Under the pieces are notes generated by a model that saw only the letters and a list, made by a program, of their open reading frames with translations, did not search any database and was not told where the DNA came from. A DNA stretch of 55,883 nt, taken from the NCBI GenBank assembly GCA_002311745.1, contig DBZL01000023.1:1-55883 (forward strand), read 5' to 3'. The stretch is from Phycisphaerales bacterium UBA1161 (GTDB taxonomy: Bacteria; Planctomycetota; Phycisphaerae; Tepidisphaerales; Tepidisphaeraceae). Both the position numbers and the translations under genes were made by a program. Positions 15,536 through 24,843 of the stretch are shown piece after piece (within the stretch, counting starts at the first letter, position 1; each line of letters opens with the position of its first letter).

Positions 15536-18500
15536 ATGGCGCGGCTAGCAAATTCAAACGAGACCGCACCTGTCGACGAAGAAACCCACGGCAAGCCAGA
15601 CCATCGCATCGTTGAGGAATATCTCGCTGAATTGAAGGCAATCCGCGCGTCCGGCGCGGGCGTGCCGGAAACGTCCTACTATCCCGCCCTGTCCAACCTG
15701 TTCAACGCCATTGCAAAGACCCTCAAGCCCAAGGTCCGCTGTGTGATGAATCTCCGGAACCTTGGGGCCGGAATGCCTGATGGCGGGCTGTTCACCGCCG
15801 ACCAATTCGCCGGCGATTTGAAAAAGGGACAAGTTCCGTCGCGCGGCGCGATTGAAGCCAAGGGCGCCTCCAAGGAATTACCTGCAATCGCTCTGAGCCA
15901 GCAGGTCCGGGATTACCTGGCCCGCTATGGCATCGTCATCACGACCAATCTTCGCTCCTTTGCGATCCTGACTGCCGACCCAAACGGCGGGCCGGACCCC
16001 AGGGAGTCCTTTGCCCTAGCCGAGAACGAGCATGATTTCTGGAATCGTGTTGCGGCGCATCCGCGCGCAGCGGCACAACTCAAAGGCGACCAATTCATCG
16101 AATTCGTCAAGCGCGCATGCCTGCACAATACTCCGCTGACCAACCCCAAGGACGTGGCGTGGTTCCTTGCGTCCTACGCGCGCGATGCTCTCTTTCGCGT
16201 CGAGCAGAAAAAGGAACTGCCCGCCCTGCAAACCGTCCGATCCGCCTTGGAAGAGGCGCTTGGCATGAAATTCACCGGCGACAAAGGCGAGCATTTCTTT
16301 CGCTCAACGCTGGTGCAAACCCTCTTCTATGGCGTCTTTTCCGCGTGGGTCCGCTGGCACAAAGACAATCCCGGTCCCAAGGCGAAATTTGATTGGCGGA
16401 CCGCCGAATGGTCCCTGCATGTTCCATTCATCCGAACTTTGTATGAGGAAATCGCCAAGCCGAGCCGTCTTGGGCCGCTGGGACTCGTGGAAACGCTGGA
16501 TTGGTCCTCCGGCGTCTTGAATCGCGTGGATCGCGCCGAGTTTTTCAAACGATTTGAGGATGAGCACGCCGTTCAATATTTCTACGAGCCCTTCCTGCAC
16601 GCCTACGACCCGGACCTCCGCAAGGAATTAGGTGTCTGGTACACGCCGCGCGAAATCGTCAAGTATCAAGTGGCGCGCGTGGATACCGTGCTACGCGAAG
16701 AACTGAACCTCCCTGACGGCCTGGCCGATCCCAACGTGATCGTTCTGGACCCCTGTTGCGGCACCGGCGCGTATCTGGTCGAAGCGTTGCGTAGCATCGC
16801 GGACACCCTGCGCGACAAGGGCGGCGATGCCCTGGTGGCATCGGACCTGAAGCAGGCGGCGATGAACCGCGTGTTCGGTTTTGAAATTCTGCCCGCCCCG
16901 TTTGTCGTGTCGCACTTGCAATTGGGCCTGCTTCTCCAAGCCGAAGGCGCGCCCCTGTCTCAGAGAAAGGGCGAGCGTGTCGGCGTATACCTGACTAACG
17001 CCTTGACCGGCTGGGAGCCGCCCAACGGTCCCAAGCAACAGGTGATGGCCTGGGCCGAATTGCAGGAAGAACGAGACGCCGCCGAACACGTCAAACGCGA
17101 CAAGAAAATATTGGTGGTTTTGGGCAATCCGCCCTACAACGCATTCGCCGGCGTTAGTCCGCAAGAAGAGCAAGGGCTGGTTGAGCCGTACAAGCAAGGG
17201 CTGAACAAGCCTACCAGTGCCGGGGGTTGGGGCATCAAAAAGTTCAACCTTGACGATTTGTATGTTCGTTTCTTCCGCCTTGCCGAACGGCGCATTGCGG
17301 AGATGAGTGGCAAGGGCGTCGTCTCGTTTATCTCCAATTTCTCCTACCTTGGCGATCCGTCTTTCGTGGTGATGCGCCAACGCTTTCTTGCCGAGTTTGA
17401 CAAGCTGTGGCTGGACTGCATGAATGGTGACAGCCGCGAAACCGGCAAGCTGACACCCGAAGGCAAGCCCGATCCCTCCGTCTTCTCCACTGACCACAAC
17501 CGTGAAGGAATCCGAGTAGGCACGGCCGTCTGCGTCATCGTCCGCAAGCCCACGCGCCGCGAAAAGCCAAATGTCCACTTTCGCCAATTTTGGGGCACGA
17601 CCAAACGGGCTGATCTGTTGGCGAGTCTGAGCGCCAAGAATTTTGATGCAGCTTACACAGTTGCCGATCCGCGCTCCGAGAACCGCTCCTCCTTCCGGCC
17701 AGAAGAGGTGTCGAAGGGCTTTCGGTGTTGGCCCAACCTTGCGGACCTATGCGGCATCCCTCCCACGTTAGGGGTTCTGGATAATCGCCAAGAGGCGTTG
17801 ATATGCATCGACCGAGAGGATGTTGACAAGAGGGCCAGAGCCTATCTTGATCCGAGCATATCGTTCGAGGCGGCTGCTAATACCGTTCCCGAGTTGACCC
17901 GCAATTACGCAAGGTTCGACGCCCGCGACGCGCGGGATCACATCCTGCGCACCGAAGCTTTTTTGTCGGAGAACATCCGTCGGTTGATGATGCGACCGAT
18001 GGATGACCGATGGTGCTACTACACATCCGTCCGCCCGGTCTGGATTGAGACTCGGCCCGCACTAGTTCGGGAGTGTTGGCCTGGCAATCTGTTCCTTGTC
18101 GCAAGAAACAAGGCGGCCGGCATGGTCGAGGGACTGCCCATGTTCCTAACCCGGAACATCGGGATGCAGCATGCCTTCCACAAAGACGCCTACTACATCC
18201 CCCTGCGTTCCGGGTATAGCTCGCGTGAGAATGGCGCGTTATACGGGACTGCTCAGCCCCACGCGAATCTTTCTACGCCCGCTCGCGCTTATCTGGCCAA
18301 GCTCGGCATCAAAGAGCCCGACGCCGACGCGAAGACCGCGGGCCTGTTATGGATGCACGCCTTGGCTACCGCCTACAGCCCTGCGTATCTGACTCAGAAT
18401 GCCGACGGCATTCGGCGTGATTGGCCGCGCATCCCTCTGCCGGCAGATCGCAAGGCTCTGGAAGCGTCGGCGGCGCTGGGCGAACAAGTCGCAGCCCTAT

Positions 18501-19069
18501 TGGACACCGAAGCCGACGTGGCCGGCGTAACGGCCGGAAAGGTTGCCCCGATCTTCAAGACAATCGGCTTGATAACCAAGACTGGCGGCGGGCAGCTTGA
18601 CGCGGCCGGCCGCGACTTGGCGGTAGAAGCCGGCTGGGGTTACGCGGGCAAAGAGGGTGTCACCATGCCCGGCAAGGGCAAGCTCACCGAACGCCCATAC
18701 GATGAAGGCGAAGCCAAGGCGACTGAGGCGGAAGCGGCAGCGCGCGGGATGCCGGCCAACCAAGTAATGCAACTGGTGGCCGAAAAGACCTGCGATGTGT
18801 ACTTGAACGCGGCCGCCTATTGGCGCAACATCCCGCTGAACGTCTGGGAGTATCACATCGGCGGATATCAGGTCATCAAAAAATGGCTCAGCTATCGGGA
18901 ACTGGAATTGCTGGGCCGGGCGCTCAAGCCCGAAGAGGCCCGCGAAGTGACCAATATGGCGCGCCGCATCGCGGCCATCATCCTGTTACAACCCAAACTC
19001 GATGAAAATTACCGCAACGTAAAGGCCGCCGCGTTCGATTGGGGCAGCGTTTCCAAGACCTCCGTTTGA
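15536..19069 (+). CDS. Single-polypeptide restriction-modification enzyme, type ISP-like but without helicase
   Basis: This is a 1177-residue protein with GGGGAG just before the ATG. The N-terminal region carries a PD-(D/E)XK-like signature: Asp82 in AGMPDGGLF and Glu107-Ala-Lys109 in GAIEAKG. The N6-adenine methyltransferase core has motif I VLDPCCGTGAYLVEAL at about 402-417 and the catalytic NPPY in VVLGNPPYNAFAG at about 531. The C-terminal half matches the specificity region of type ISP enzymes (TRNIGMQHAFHKDAYYIPL, then HALATAYSPAY and VWEYHIGGYQVIKKWLSYRE). Canonical LlaGI/LlaBIII enzymes are about 1570-1600 residues, with a RecB-like helicase between nuclease and methylase; that block is missing. 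It probably methylates, and perhaps cuts, DNA. It is the first complete gene inside the putative island. Confidence 0.85.
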   Translation: MARLANSNETAPVDEETHGKPDHRIVEEYLAELKAIRASGAGVPETSYYPALSNLFNAIAKTLKPKVRCVMNLRNLGAGMPDGGLFTADQFAGDLKKGQVPSRGAIEAKGASKELPAIALSQQVRDYLARYGIVITTNLRSFAILTADPNGGPDPRESFALAENEHDFWNRVAAHPRAAAQLKGDQFIEFVKRACLHNTPLTNPKDVAWFLASYARDALFRVEQKKELPALQTVRSALEEALGMKFTGDKGEHFFRSTLVQTLFYGVFSAWVRWHKDNPGPKAKFDWRTAEWSLHVPFIRTLYEEIAKPSRLGPLGLVETLDWSSGVLNRVDRAEFFKRFEDEHAVQYFYEPFLHAYDPDLRKELGVWYTPREIVKYQVARVDTVLREELNLPDGLADPNVIVLDPCCGTGAYLVEALRSIADTLRDKGGDALVASDLKQAAMNRVFGFEILPAPFVVSHLQLGLLLQAEGAPLSQRKGERVGVYLTNALTGWEPPNGPKQQVMAWAELQEERDAAEHVKRDKKILVVLGNPPYNAFAGVSPQEEQGLVEPYKQGLNKPTSAGGWGIKKFNLDDLYVRFFRLAERRIAEMSGKGVVSFISNFSYLGDPSFVVMRQRFLAEFDKLWLDCMNGDSRETGKLTPEGKPDPSVFSTDHNREGIRVGTAVCVIVRKPTRREKPNVHFRQFWGTTKRADLLASLSAKNFDAAYTVADPRSENRSSFRPEEVSKGFRCWPNLADLCGIPPTLGVLDNRQEALICIDREDVDKRARAYLDPSISFEAAANTVPELTRNYARFDARDARDHILRTEAFLSENIRRLMMRPMDDRWCYYTSVRPVWIETRPALVRECWPGNLFLVARNKAAGMVEGLPMFLTRNIGMQHAFHKDAYYIPLRSGYSSRENGALYGTAQPHANLSTPARAYLAKLGIKEPDADAKTAGLLWMHALATAYSPAYLTQNADGIRRDWPRIPLPADRKALEASAALGEQVAALLDTEADVAGVTAGKVAPIFKTIGLITKTGGGQLDAAGRDLAVEAGWGYAGKEGVTMPGKGKLTERPYDEGEAKATEAEAAARGMPANQVMQLVAEKTCDVYLNAAAYWRNIPLNVWEYHIGGYQVIKKWLSYRELELLGRALKPEEAREVTNMARRIAAIILLQPKLDENYRNVKAAAFDWGSVSKTSV

Positions 19070-19134
19070 TGCCGACGATTTCGCGGCATGTCCCAAACGG
19101 CTGTTGAGCCGCACCGAGGCAAGGAGCATCGAAT

Positions 19135-19992
19135 ATGGCTGGCGAGATCGAAAAGAAGCCAAGCGATGGGCATCAGTCGCCCTTTGAGCGGATTCGGCGG
19201 GTCAGCGACGCGGGGCACGAGCACTGGTCCGGCCGCGATTTCGCCCGAGTCCTCGGTTACAGCGATTACCGCAATTTCGAACAGGTCATCCAAAAGGCCC
19301 GCGTCGCTTGTTTCAACAGTGGGCAGCGTATCGAGGACCATTTCGTTGATGTCACCGAAATGGTCGAGATCGGCAGCGGCGCAGAGCGGCCCGTACGCAC
19401 CACGCTGTTGTCTCGCTATGCCTGCTATTTAATCATCCAAAACGCCGATCCCGGCAAACAAATAGTCGCACTGGGACAGACCTATTTCGCCATCCAGACC
19501 CGCCGTCAGGAAATCACGGATCGCACCACGGAGGAACAACGCCGCCTTCTGCTGCGAGAGGAGATACGGCGGCATAACGCCAAGCTGGCGGCAGCGGCAA
19601 AGAGTGCCGGTGTCGTCGAACCCGTCGACTATGCCATTTTTCAGAATCACGGCTACATGGGCCTGTACGGTGGCCTCGGGGCTCAGGACATCCACCGGCG
19701 CAAGGGATTGAAAAAGAGCCAACAGATTCTCGATCACATGGCGAGCACGGAATTGGCTGCGAATCTCTTCCGAGCCACCCAGACGGAGGAAAAGCTGCGG
19801 CGAGACAAGATCGTTGGCAAAGCCAGGGCCAATCGGACGCATTACGAGGTCGGCGCGAAAGTTCGCCAGACGATCCGCGAACTTGGCGGGACCATGCCGG
19901 AGAATCTGCCGGCGCCGGAAAGCATCAAGAAACTGGAGTCCAAGAAACGCAAGCAGCTCGGCGATAACCGAAGTTCGCCTCCTGATGCCTGA
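19135..19992 (+). CDS. dinD: DNA damage-inducible protein D (DinD) homologue
   Basis: This is a 285-residue protein with AAGGAG eight bases before its ATG. DinD features visible are SPFERIRRVSDAGHEHWSGR, FARVLGYSDYRNFEQVIQKA, DVTEMVEIGSGAERPVRTTL, LSRYACYLIIQNADPGKQIV and the C-terminal NRTHYEVGAKVRQTIRELGG. In E. coli, DinD (RcdA) is LexA-regulated and inhibits RecA filament activity. It starts 65 bases after the restriction-modification gene and may be co-transcribed with it. DinD genes often travel with restriction systems and mobile elements. No LexA box was recognised in the short gap. Confidence 0.9.
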   Translation: MAGEIEKKPSDGHQSPFERIRRVSDAGHEHWSGRDFARVLGYSDYRNFEQVIQKARVACFNSGQRIEDHFVDVTEMVEIGSGAERPVRTTLLSRYACYLIIQNADPGKQIVALGQTYFAIQTRRQEITDRTTEEQRRLLLREEIRRHNAKLAAAAKSAGVVEPVDYAIFQNHGYMGLYGGLGAQDIHRRKGLKKSQQILDHMASTELAANLFRATQTEEKLRRDKIVGKARANRTHYEVGAKVRQTIRELGGTMPENLPAPESIKKLESKKRKQLGDNRSSPPDA

Positions 19993-20114
19993 TCCGTTCG
20001 ACAGGTTCAACGACCCTTGAGCCGCCCCGCAGCAGCCCGCGCGCAAAGCCCCAACAGCCGGGTTTCTCGGCCCCTCTTCCCGAATTTTTAGCCCGCTATC
20101 CGACCTGACCAGCT

Positions 20115-20302
20115 GCTCCTACTCTTAACTCTTTATCCTGCTCTTAATCCTCTTCCTAATCGTAATCTTAATCTTGCTCCTTCTCCCCGATCTTTTAGGA
20201 GGCTCAGCCGTGTCCTGGCCGGGCAGAAGCGGAGGATTAAGATTAAGATGAAGAGTAAGATTAGGAACAGGATTAAGAGCAAGAGTAAGAGCAAGATTAG
20301 GA
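20115..20302. repeat. Large inverted repeat built from hexamers (GATTAA/TTAATC type)
   Basis: The right arm (about 20232-20302) is a run of six-base units such as GATTAAGATTAAGATGAAGA and GATTAGGAACAGGATTAAGA. The left arm (about 20115-20180) is the complementary CTCTTAATCCTCTTCCTAAT type. The arms enclose a roughly 50-base loop containing AGGAGGCTCAGCCGTGTCC. The arms can pair over about 60 bases. It is unlike a rho-independent terminator because of its size and periodicity. Confidence 0.85.
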
Positions 20303-20917
20303 AGTACCCCGGGCGAATGAAACCGGATGATGCGAGCCGCAGGCCCACTCGAGTCGGCGTATTTGTCTTCGCGCCCTTCGCGGCTTGGCGGTTCAATCGC
20401 TTCATGCTCCGCCGTTAAATGAGTGGTTCCACAATCCGCAGCTTTCCCAAGATTTCCGTCAATATCCCCTGAAATACGCGAAGATCAGTGAAGATCGAAC
20501 AAAGACACTGCGAATTCCGAGGCTCAAAGCAGCCCCGGAGAAGCTGGAACTGTCGAGTTTTTGGGGGCGGGCGGAGCGTAGCTCCGCTTCCCTAAAGCGG
20601 TTGGCGATGGACTGCCAAAACGTGTAATTACAGTTCGAATCGCGCCCTGGGGGCTAAGGATTCTTTTTCATTTTTGCCGAAAAATCGTCCCAAGTGATTG
20701 GGGACGCGGTGGTTACGTCGCAAAAGTCGATTGAACATCGGCGGCTCGGCCGGTCATGTACTTTTTCTTGAGGGGCAGCTGGCCGAGTGGGAAAATGCGG
20801 CCTCCGGGGCGGCAAAGGAACTCGCCATGAACGTGCCATTGCGTCGCGGATGCTGCGGGCGCTTGAGCTGAAGTGAAGATGCTCTAGCGCAGACGAATTG
20901 GACCTCCCTCTTCAACC
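20303..20917. other. Intergenic stretch with repeat fragments, no gene supported
   Basis: 20367-20400 is a single half of the CGCGAAG-type repeat (CTTCGCGCCCTTCGCGGC). 20571-20590 contains a small palindrome, GCGGAGCGTAGCTCCGC. At 20721-20872 on the plus strand, short coding-like pieces (LFLEGQLAEWENAASG; then RHERAIASRMLRALELK in another frame) end at a TGA, possibly the decayed end of a gene, but no family is recognised. Confidence 0.5.
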
Positions 20918-23316
20918 TCATGCCTCCGCCAGCACGCCCCGCTTGTGGTGATTGGGTAGCAATAAGCTGCTGGTAATCGGCGTCGTGGAAAAAACCGTCG
21001 GGGACGCCGTTGGCGCCGATACCATCGACGCAGCCACTTTCACTGTCCTGGTCGCTGGCGTGGCCGTTAAAGTCACCACGGCCGGGACCGCCGGAGTGCC
21101 GCTGGGCAATGTCGAGGCCTGGCGGCTGTTGGTCGCAAGCGTGTCCAGCACGTTGATGCCGCCGCTGCCGTTCACGTCCGCGAAGATCGAATAGGTCGTC
21201 CCGGGCGTCGAAGCGCTGCTGCCTTGAAGGTGAGCCACCGATACCGTGTCAAGCACGTTCACCCCGCCGGACTGATTCTCGTCCCCCGGCAAAACGTTCA
21301 AGCTGAACATGAACGCTCCGCCGGGCGTGCCGTTGCCCGAGGGATAAGTGGTGACCCCGTCGCTCCATTCCCCGTCCAGGGCGAGCCCCGATGTATTGGT
21401 CACCGAGTCGCTCAGATCGATCAGCAGCTTGTCGGCTGCGATCGGCTGAGTCAGCGTCCAGGTCGCCGTGTCCGTTGCGGCATTGTAGCTGAACCCGCTG
21501 AAGCTGTAGCTGGGGACATTTACGCCCAGCAGTTGCAGCGAACTTTCCTGCACGTTGACGTTTTGGCTGAAGACGATGTCGATCTGGTTGAGATTCGTCC
21601 AGGGCAATGTCTTCAATTGGGACGATCCCGTGGAAATGGAATAGCCGCCGACGTTGGCCGCATTTAGGCTGGCCAGGTAGCTGAGGAAGCTGCCGCTCCA
21701 GTCAGAGCCGTCCACCACCACGTCGACCACCTGCGGCGGTACCACGGCGGTAGTGGTGGCTTGTGCGGCCGATGGCGTGGGCTGCTGGTTGCCTACGTTG
21801 TCGTGGGCAACGCTGAAGAATTCGTAGGTATGGCCAGGGCTGCCCGTATAGGTGGCGGAGGTGTTAGTAGTAGCATTCAGCCAAAGATTGAATGCACCCC
21901 CATCCACGGCGACATACACGTCAAACCCGGCGACGCCCGAACCACCGGCGTCGTCGCTGCCCGCCCAGCTGACGGTGAACTGACCGTTGCTGGTTGCCGG
22001 CAATGACACGACCTGGCTATTGGGTGCAGTCACGTCAAGCTCATTGGTCACGGTGTTGGTCAAGATCGGGGCCTGCGTGTCAAAGACGACTGAGGCCGAG
22101 TTGCTCACGATTGTGCCACTGGGCAGGCCCGTCTTGGGCTTGATCGTGTATGAAATATGTCCTTCACCATCGTTGTTGGCGTCGTTGGGTGGCAGGATGC
22201 CGAGCATCGGATCCACGGGGATCTCGCCCGTGGTCGGATCGATGCCCTTCAGCTCGGCTGTGAGAATGCCAGTGGTGGTATCCAGCGAGATCTGGATGAG
22301 AACCAGCAGGTTCGATCCTTCCGGTCGAAGGTCAACCGTGTCGGTGAAGAAGCTTCGACCGGAAGGCACGTTGATCACGTTGGAACCAAAGGTAACCTGC
22401 GTGATCTGCAGCGTGCGCCAATCCATGTTGGGATCAAGCTGGTTGGTGACGATGATATCGTCCGCCGGGCCCGCCGCGGTCGAGGCGTTCTCGAAGTCGA
22501 TGGTGTAGGCCAACGGTCCATAACCGACGAGATTCGCATCGGAATAGCCGACCGGGCCGACAATGTCGTTGGGATCGTGCGGCGGGATGTAATCGCCGGA
22601 TCCACTGCTGCCACCCGTGCTGCTCCCACCGCCGCTGGAACTTCCACCGCCACCGGAACTGCCCGGTCCACCGGCACCGCCGCCTGTACCTCCGGAGCTG
22701 CCACTGCCGCCGGGACCACCACTGCTTGGTCCACCACCGCCAGCGCCTACGCCGCTGCCGCTCGAACCACTGGCTTCCCCGCTGCCCTCGCTGCTGCCCC
22801 TCGATCCGCTGGCGTCACTGCTGTCCCATCTGCTGCCGCCCGATCCACCACCGTCCCCGTATCGATCGTTACCCCATCCAGCGTCCCGGGGTTGTCGGAG
22901 TTGGATCCCGGCACCAACTCCGCTCCGCCCGTCCCTGTGATCGTCCCGCCCTTGATCGTCCCGGCGGCACCTAGGAAAACATTCGCCGAAAACTGAAATC
23001 TCGTCGCAACTTGCAGCGTCGCACCCGCAACATTGATCGGATCACTGCTCGTGACGCTATTCACGGACTGCGTTCCCAAAGCGAGTTGAATCGTCGGATT
23101 GCCCGCAGCGGAGATGATGACGTCGTCTGATGTGCCTGGCGTTGAATGAGTGGACCAGTTGTTGGGGTCCGTCCAATTCACGCCATCCCCCGCACCGGTC
23201 CAGTTGACCGTGGAGAGAAGCAGTCGTCTTTCCAGAATTTCGCAAAACAGTGGATGTCTGTGAACGCTCCGCCCGCGAACGGCAACTTTTCGTCGCCGCT
23301 GTCCCCGTCGCAACAT
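20918..23316 (-). pseudogene. Frameshifted LEPR-type exported protein with Gly/Ser linker and C-terminal dockerin module
   Basis: The start at 23316 has GGAGGT six bases upstream. The N-terminus carries a LEPR variant (CEILERRLLLSTVNWTG) and a beta-strand repeat domain ending near GTLDGVTIDTGTVVD, in a frame that stops at 22747. The downstream part is in another frame, which is open from at least 22950: a Gly/Ser-rich linker, then the segment DYIPPHDPNDIVGPVGYSD, an immunoglobulin-like fibronectin-type segment, and the module VDGSDWSGSFLSYLASLNAA to the dockerin pair, ending LLLPNHHKRGVLAEA at 20918. The two frames overlap at about 22780-22860 and are related by a -1 shift. Compared with the 4160-residue relative, the CARDB region is missing, so an internal deletion may have caused the shift. 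Confidence 0.75.
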
Positions 23317-23985
23317 GAAGCACCTCCGCTCTCGGCGTTTTCCCTCAGCCGCCGCGACTCAACGGAAGCCCTATGCCGTTGGCGCGACGACATTGCGCTT
23401 TGAATTTTTGGGAGGACCGCTCTGAGAACCCGAATTTCCCTCAGCCCGCGATTCTTCCCCAACCGCAGAACTTCGCGAACATCACCTCAAAGCTGGTCGG
23501 CATTGTCGTGCATCGCGAAGCGAAAAGTCAAGGTATTTGCAACAGCATTTTGAAATGCTGCAATGGGTCGATGTCTCGACAAGTTCGACATCGACGCCAA
23601 TCATGTATTTCGTGGCCATGGATTTGGAGCCAAGCCGCAGGCGATCACGATGGCTGGAAGGGTGGACACTTATCGCGGCAGCTACAGGCGCAGGCGGTCG
23701 CTGGCGATCCTGAACCTCGGCGATGGGCGGCATCGCCAGGTGGCTGGGCGGGCAGGCGAGATTAGAACTCCCTACCTATTTCCGAAAATCCCGACGGGCC
23801 AGCCATGTAGATTCTCGTTTTCCATCTCGCATCAGAAACGACGCTGCCGCGAGGCTTGTGCCCGGGCGTCACACGGCCATCACGGCCATGCTCTCCGATT
23901 CAAAAGGTAATCTCCAGCGCCGCGGCAGATCGATCACGTTAACCAGCGCCCTCTCTCCGGCCGCTGGTCAGTCTGAAATCGCGAT
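23317..23985. other. Intergenic stretch without a supported gene
   Basis: Several short overlapping open frames occur on both strands (for example around 23563-23910), but none has a start with a ribosome-binding site, a family motif or plausible composition. The sequence next to 23316 holds the ribosome-binding site of the LEPR gene. A decayed insertion-element fragment is possible but cannot be shown from sequence alone. Confidence 0.5.
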
Positions 23986-24615
23986 CTAGGCTGCTAAGGC
24001 GCGCCGCCCGCGGTGCGCCAAACCGACAGATGCTAGCAACAAGAGCGACAGTCCGGTCGGCTCTGGCACCACCGTGATTGAGCCATTCACCGGCGCATAG
24101 GTGATTGGGCTCCCCTGACTATCGGACAATACCGTGCCGGTGTTCACATCGGTGGACAGGGTGATCAGGAATGTCCCATTAGCACCAGGAGCCAGGGTGA
24201 AGGGAACGCGCATCAGGCCGTCGAGATTCTCGCTATCCAAAGGCTCGGAACCACTGGAGAGGTATTGTGTCGCAGAAACCTCTGAAGACGTATTCGTCAA
24301 AACGCCATTGGGGGTGGTGAAGTTGGAATCGACTCCCAATGCCATCGTTCGCACCGACGGTGATACGTCAGTAACCGTCGGCGTACCGAATGACATCCCC
24401 GTCGGCTGTCCGGCCGAGGTGTTCAGGTCCACCAGTGACTGCCAGCCTGCGAGGCTGGGATTGCCGGTTCCCGTCACTTCGACGTAAACGTCGAAAAAGC
24501 CACTGGAAGACCAGGGAATTGTTTCGCTCTGCACTGCAACGCTGACAGCCGCGCGCGCAGCAGAAACTGCCGCGAGAATCGCGCCCACACCCAAGACACG
24601 GACACTCGTCTTCAT
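23986..24615 (-). CDS. PEP-CTERM exported protein
   Basis: This is a 209-residue protein with GGGAGAGG just upstream of the ATG. It has an N-terminal signal peptide (residues 1-23, ending ARA) and a strand-rich domain (SVAVQSETIPWSSSGFFDVY; GTFLITLSTDVNTGTVLSD). It ends in a canonical PEP-CTERM signal: VPEP, a hydrophobic helix (TGLSLLLLASVGLA) and basic HRGRR. Proteins of this class are thought to be cleaved and sorted by an exosortase, which must be encoded elsewhere. It is the only PEP-CTERM protein in a cluster whose other members use LEPR starts and a dockerin-type end, so two surface-targeting routes coexist here. The binding role is unknown. Confidence 0.88.
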   Translation of the reverse strand: MKTSVRVLGVGAILAAVSAARAAVSVAVQSETIPWSSSGFFDVYVEVTGTGNPSLAGWQSLVDLNTSAGQPTGMSFGTPTVTDVSPSVRTMALGVDSNFTTPNGVLTNTSSEVSATQYLSSGSEPLDSENLDGLMRVPFTLAPGANGTFLITLSTDVNTGTVLSDSQGSPITYAPVNGSITVVPEPTGLSLLLLASVGLAHRGRRALAA

Positions 24616-24843
24616 GATCCTCTCCCTCTCGTAGAATTGCGTCCCCTACCTCCAAGCCCACAGACTCCGGCAGGTACAAGACCTGGGGAATGATACATAA
24701 GGGACGCAAAACTGCAATCACTTTTTTATGGATTTGCGACAACGAGATTGGGAGGCCCGGAAAATCAGCGATTAATATTGGCAAAGGGGCATGAAATTCA
24801 TTTCCTGTTTTGCGACAATGCATTCGTCTATTGCGTAAGTCTT

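Noticed and set aside
20721..20872. Possible sigma-factor or transposase end (RHERAIASRMLRALELK)
   Set aside because: Pieces are in different frames and too short to identify; left as unassigned intergenic sequence.
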